A stretch of 33,809 nucleotides of DNA from Dysgonomonas sp. 521. Its GTDB lineage: Bacteria > Bacteroidota > Bacteroidia > Bacteroidales > Dysgonomonadaceae. Made by a program: the position numbers and the translations under genes. Of this stretch, positions 33,743 to 33,809 are shown one piece after another. Under the pieces are notes generated by a model. That model had not been told where the DNA came from. It did no database searches and saw only the letters and a program-made list of their open reading frames with translations. Where the stretch lies: positions 6,345 through 40,153 of the forward strand of contig NZ_QVMO01000045.1 in NCBI RefSeq assembly GCF_010501055.1, in the 5' to 3' direction. Position 1 is the stretch's first letter. Every line of letters begins with the position of its first letter.

Positions 33743-33809
33743 ATTGCTAGTTGCTTATCCTCAATAATATCAACTCTGATAGATGGCTTCTTAGGCAAGA
33801 AACTATAAG

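Noticed and set aside
1..33809. CRISPR array, tRNA or rRNA genes
   Set aside because: No regularly spaced direct repeats of 25-40 bases and no cloverleaf or rRNA-like conserved stretch were seen by reading; small RNAs cannot be excluded.

Overview
The window looks like a chromosomal segment from a member of the Bacteroidales. The evidence is a SusC/SusD pair, a hybrid two-component regulator (HTCS) with periplasmic propeller, SPII lipoproteins, weak Shine-Dalgarno use and promoters of the TTG-N19-TAnnTTTG type. Dysgonomonas or a close relative is my best guess, but the genus rests on general resemblance, not on a marker gene. The content is one coherent pectin utilisation locus (PUL) plus uronate catabolism, set among several families of short dispersed repeats.

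Layout. (1) Positions 1-4060, minus strand: tail of a dispersed repeat, then a uronate operon read right to left, uxaC (glucuronate/galacturonate isomerase), kduI and a DUF4861 lipoprotein. A promoter at about 3930-3960 lies between two perfect palindromes (3907-3920 and 3959-3978) that look like repressor operators. (2) 4061-5056, minus: a secreted alpha/beta-hydrolase esterase with its own terminator. (3) 5057-5968: no gene; a GC-rich inverted-repeat element, a second repeat and an operon-end hairpin. (4) 5969-22067, minus: the PUL, in transcription order susC, susD, a FN3/beta-helix surface lipoprotein, [intrinsic terminator hairpin], GH28, GH105, PL1 pectate lyase, CE8 pectinesterase, a second GH28, CE12 acetylesterase and GH43. 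(5) 22368-22844, plus: an unrecognised 158-residue protein. (6) 23215-27645, plus: the HTCS sensor/regulator. (7) 27646-28324: repeats, including a MITE-like element. (8) 28325-32712, plus: a second DUF4861 protein, uxaB and uxaA, closed by a strong terminator. (9) 32780-33809: mostly non-coding, then the C-terminal part of an HlyD-type membrane fusion protein on the minus strand, probably truncated.

How the genes work together (inference from family knowledge). CE8 and CE12 remove methyl and acetyl esters. PL1 and two GH28 enzymes cut the polygalacturonate backbone, GH105 removes unsaturated end sugars and GH43 trims arabinose- or xylose-type side chains. SusCD and the surface lipoprotein bind and import oligosaccharides. 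In the cytoplasm galacturonate goes through UxaC, UxaB and UxaA to 2-keto-3-deoxygluconate (KDG), and the unsaturated product of lyase and GH105 enters through KduI. KduD, KDG kinase, KDPG aldolase and a uronate transporter are not in this window. The HTCS probably senses a pectin oligosaccharide and switches on the PUL. The uronate operon seems to have a separate, palindrome-binding regulator that is also not encoded here.

I found no tRNA, rRNA, CRISPR array or intact transposase. The least described parts are the paired DUF4861 genes flanking the locus, the two-operator promoter, the terminator splitting the PUL operon, and the repeat families with covarying hairpins.
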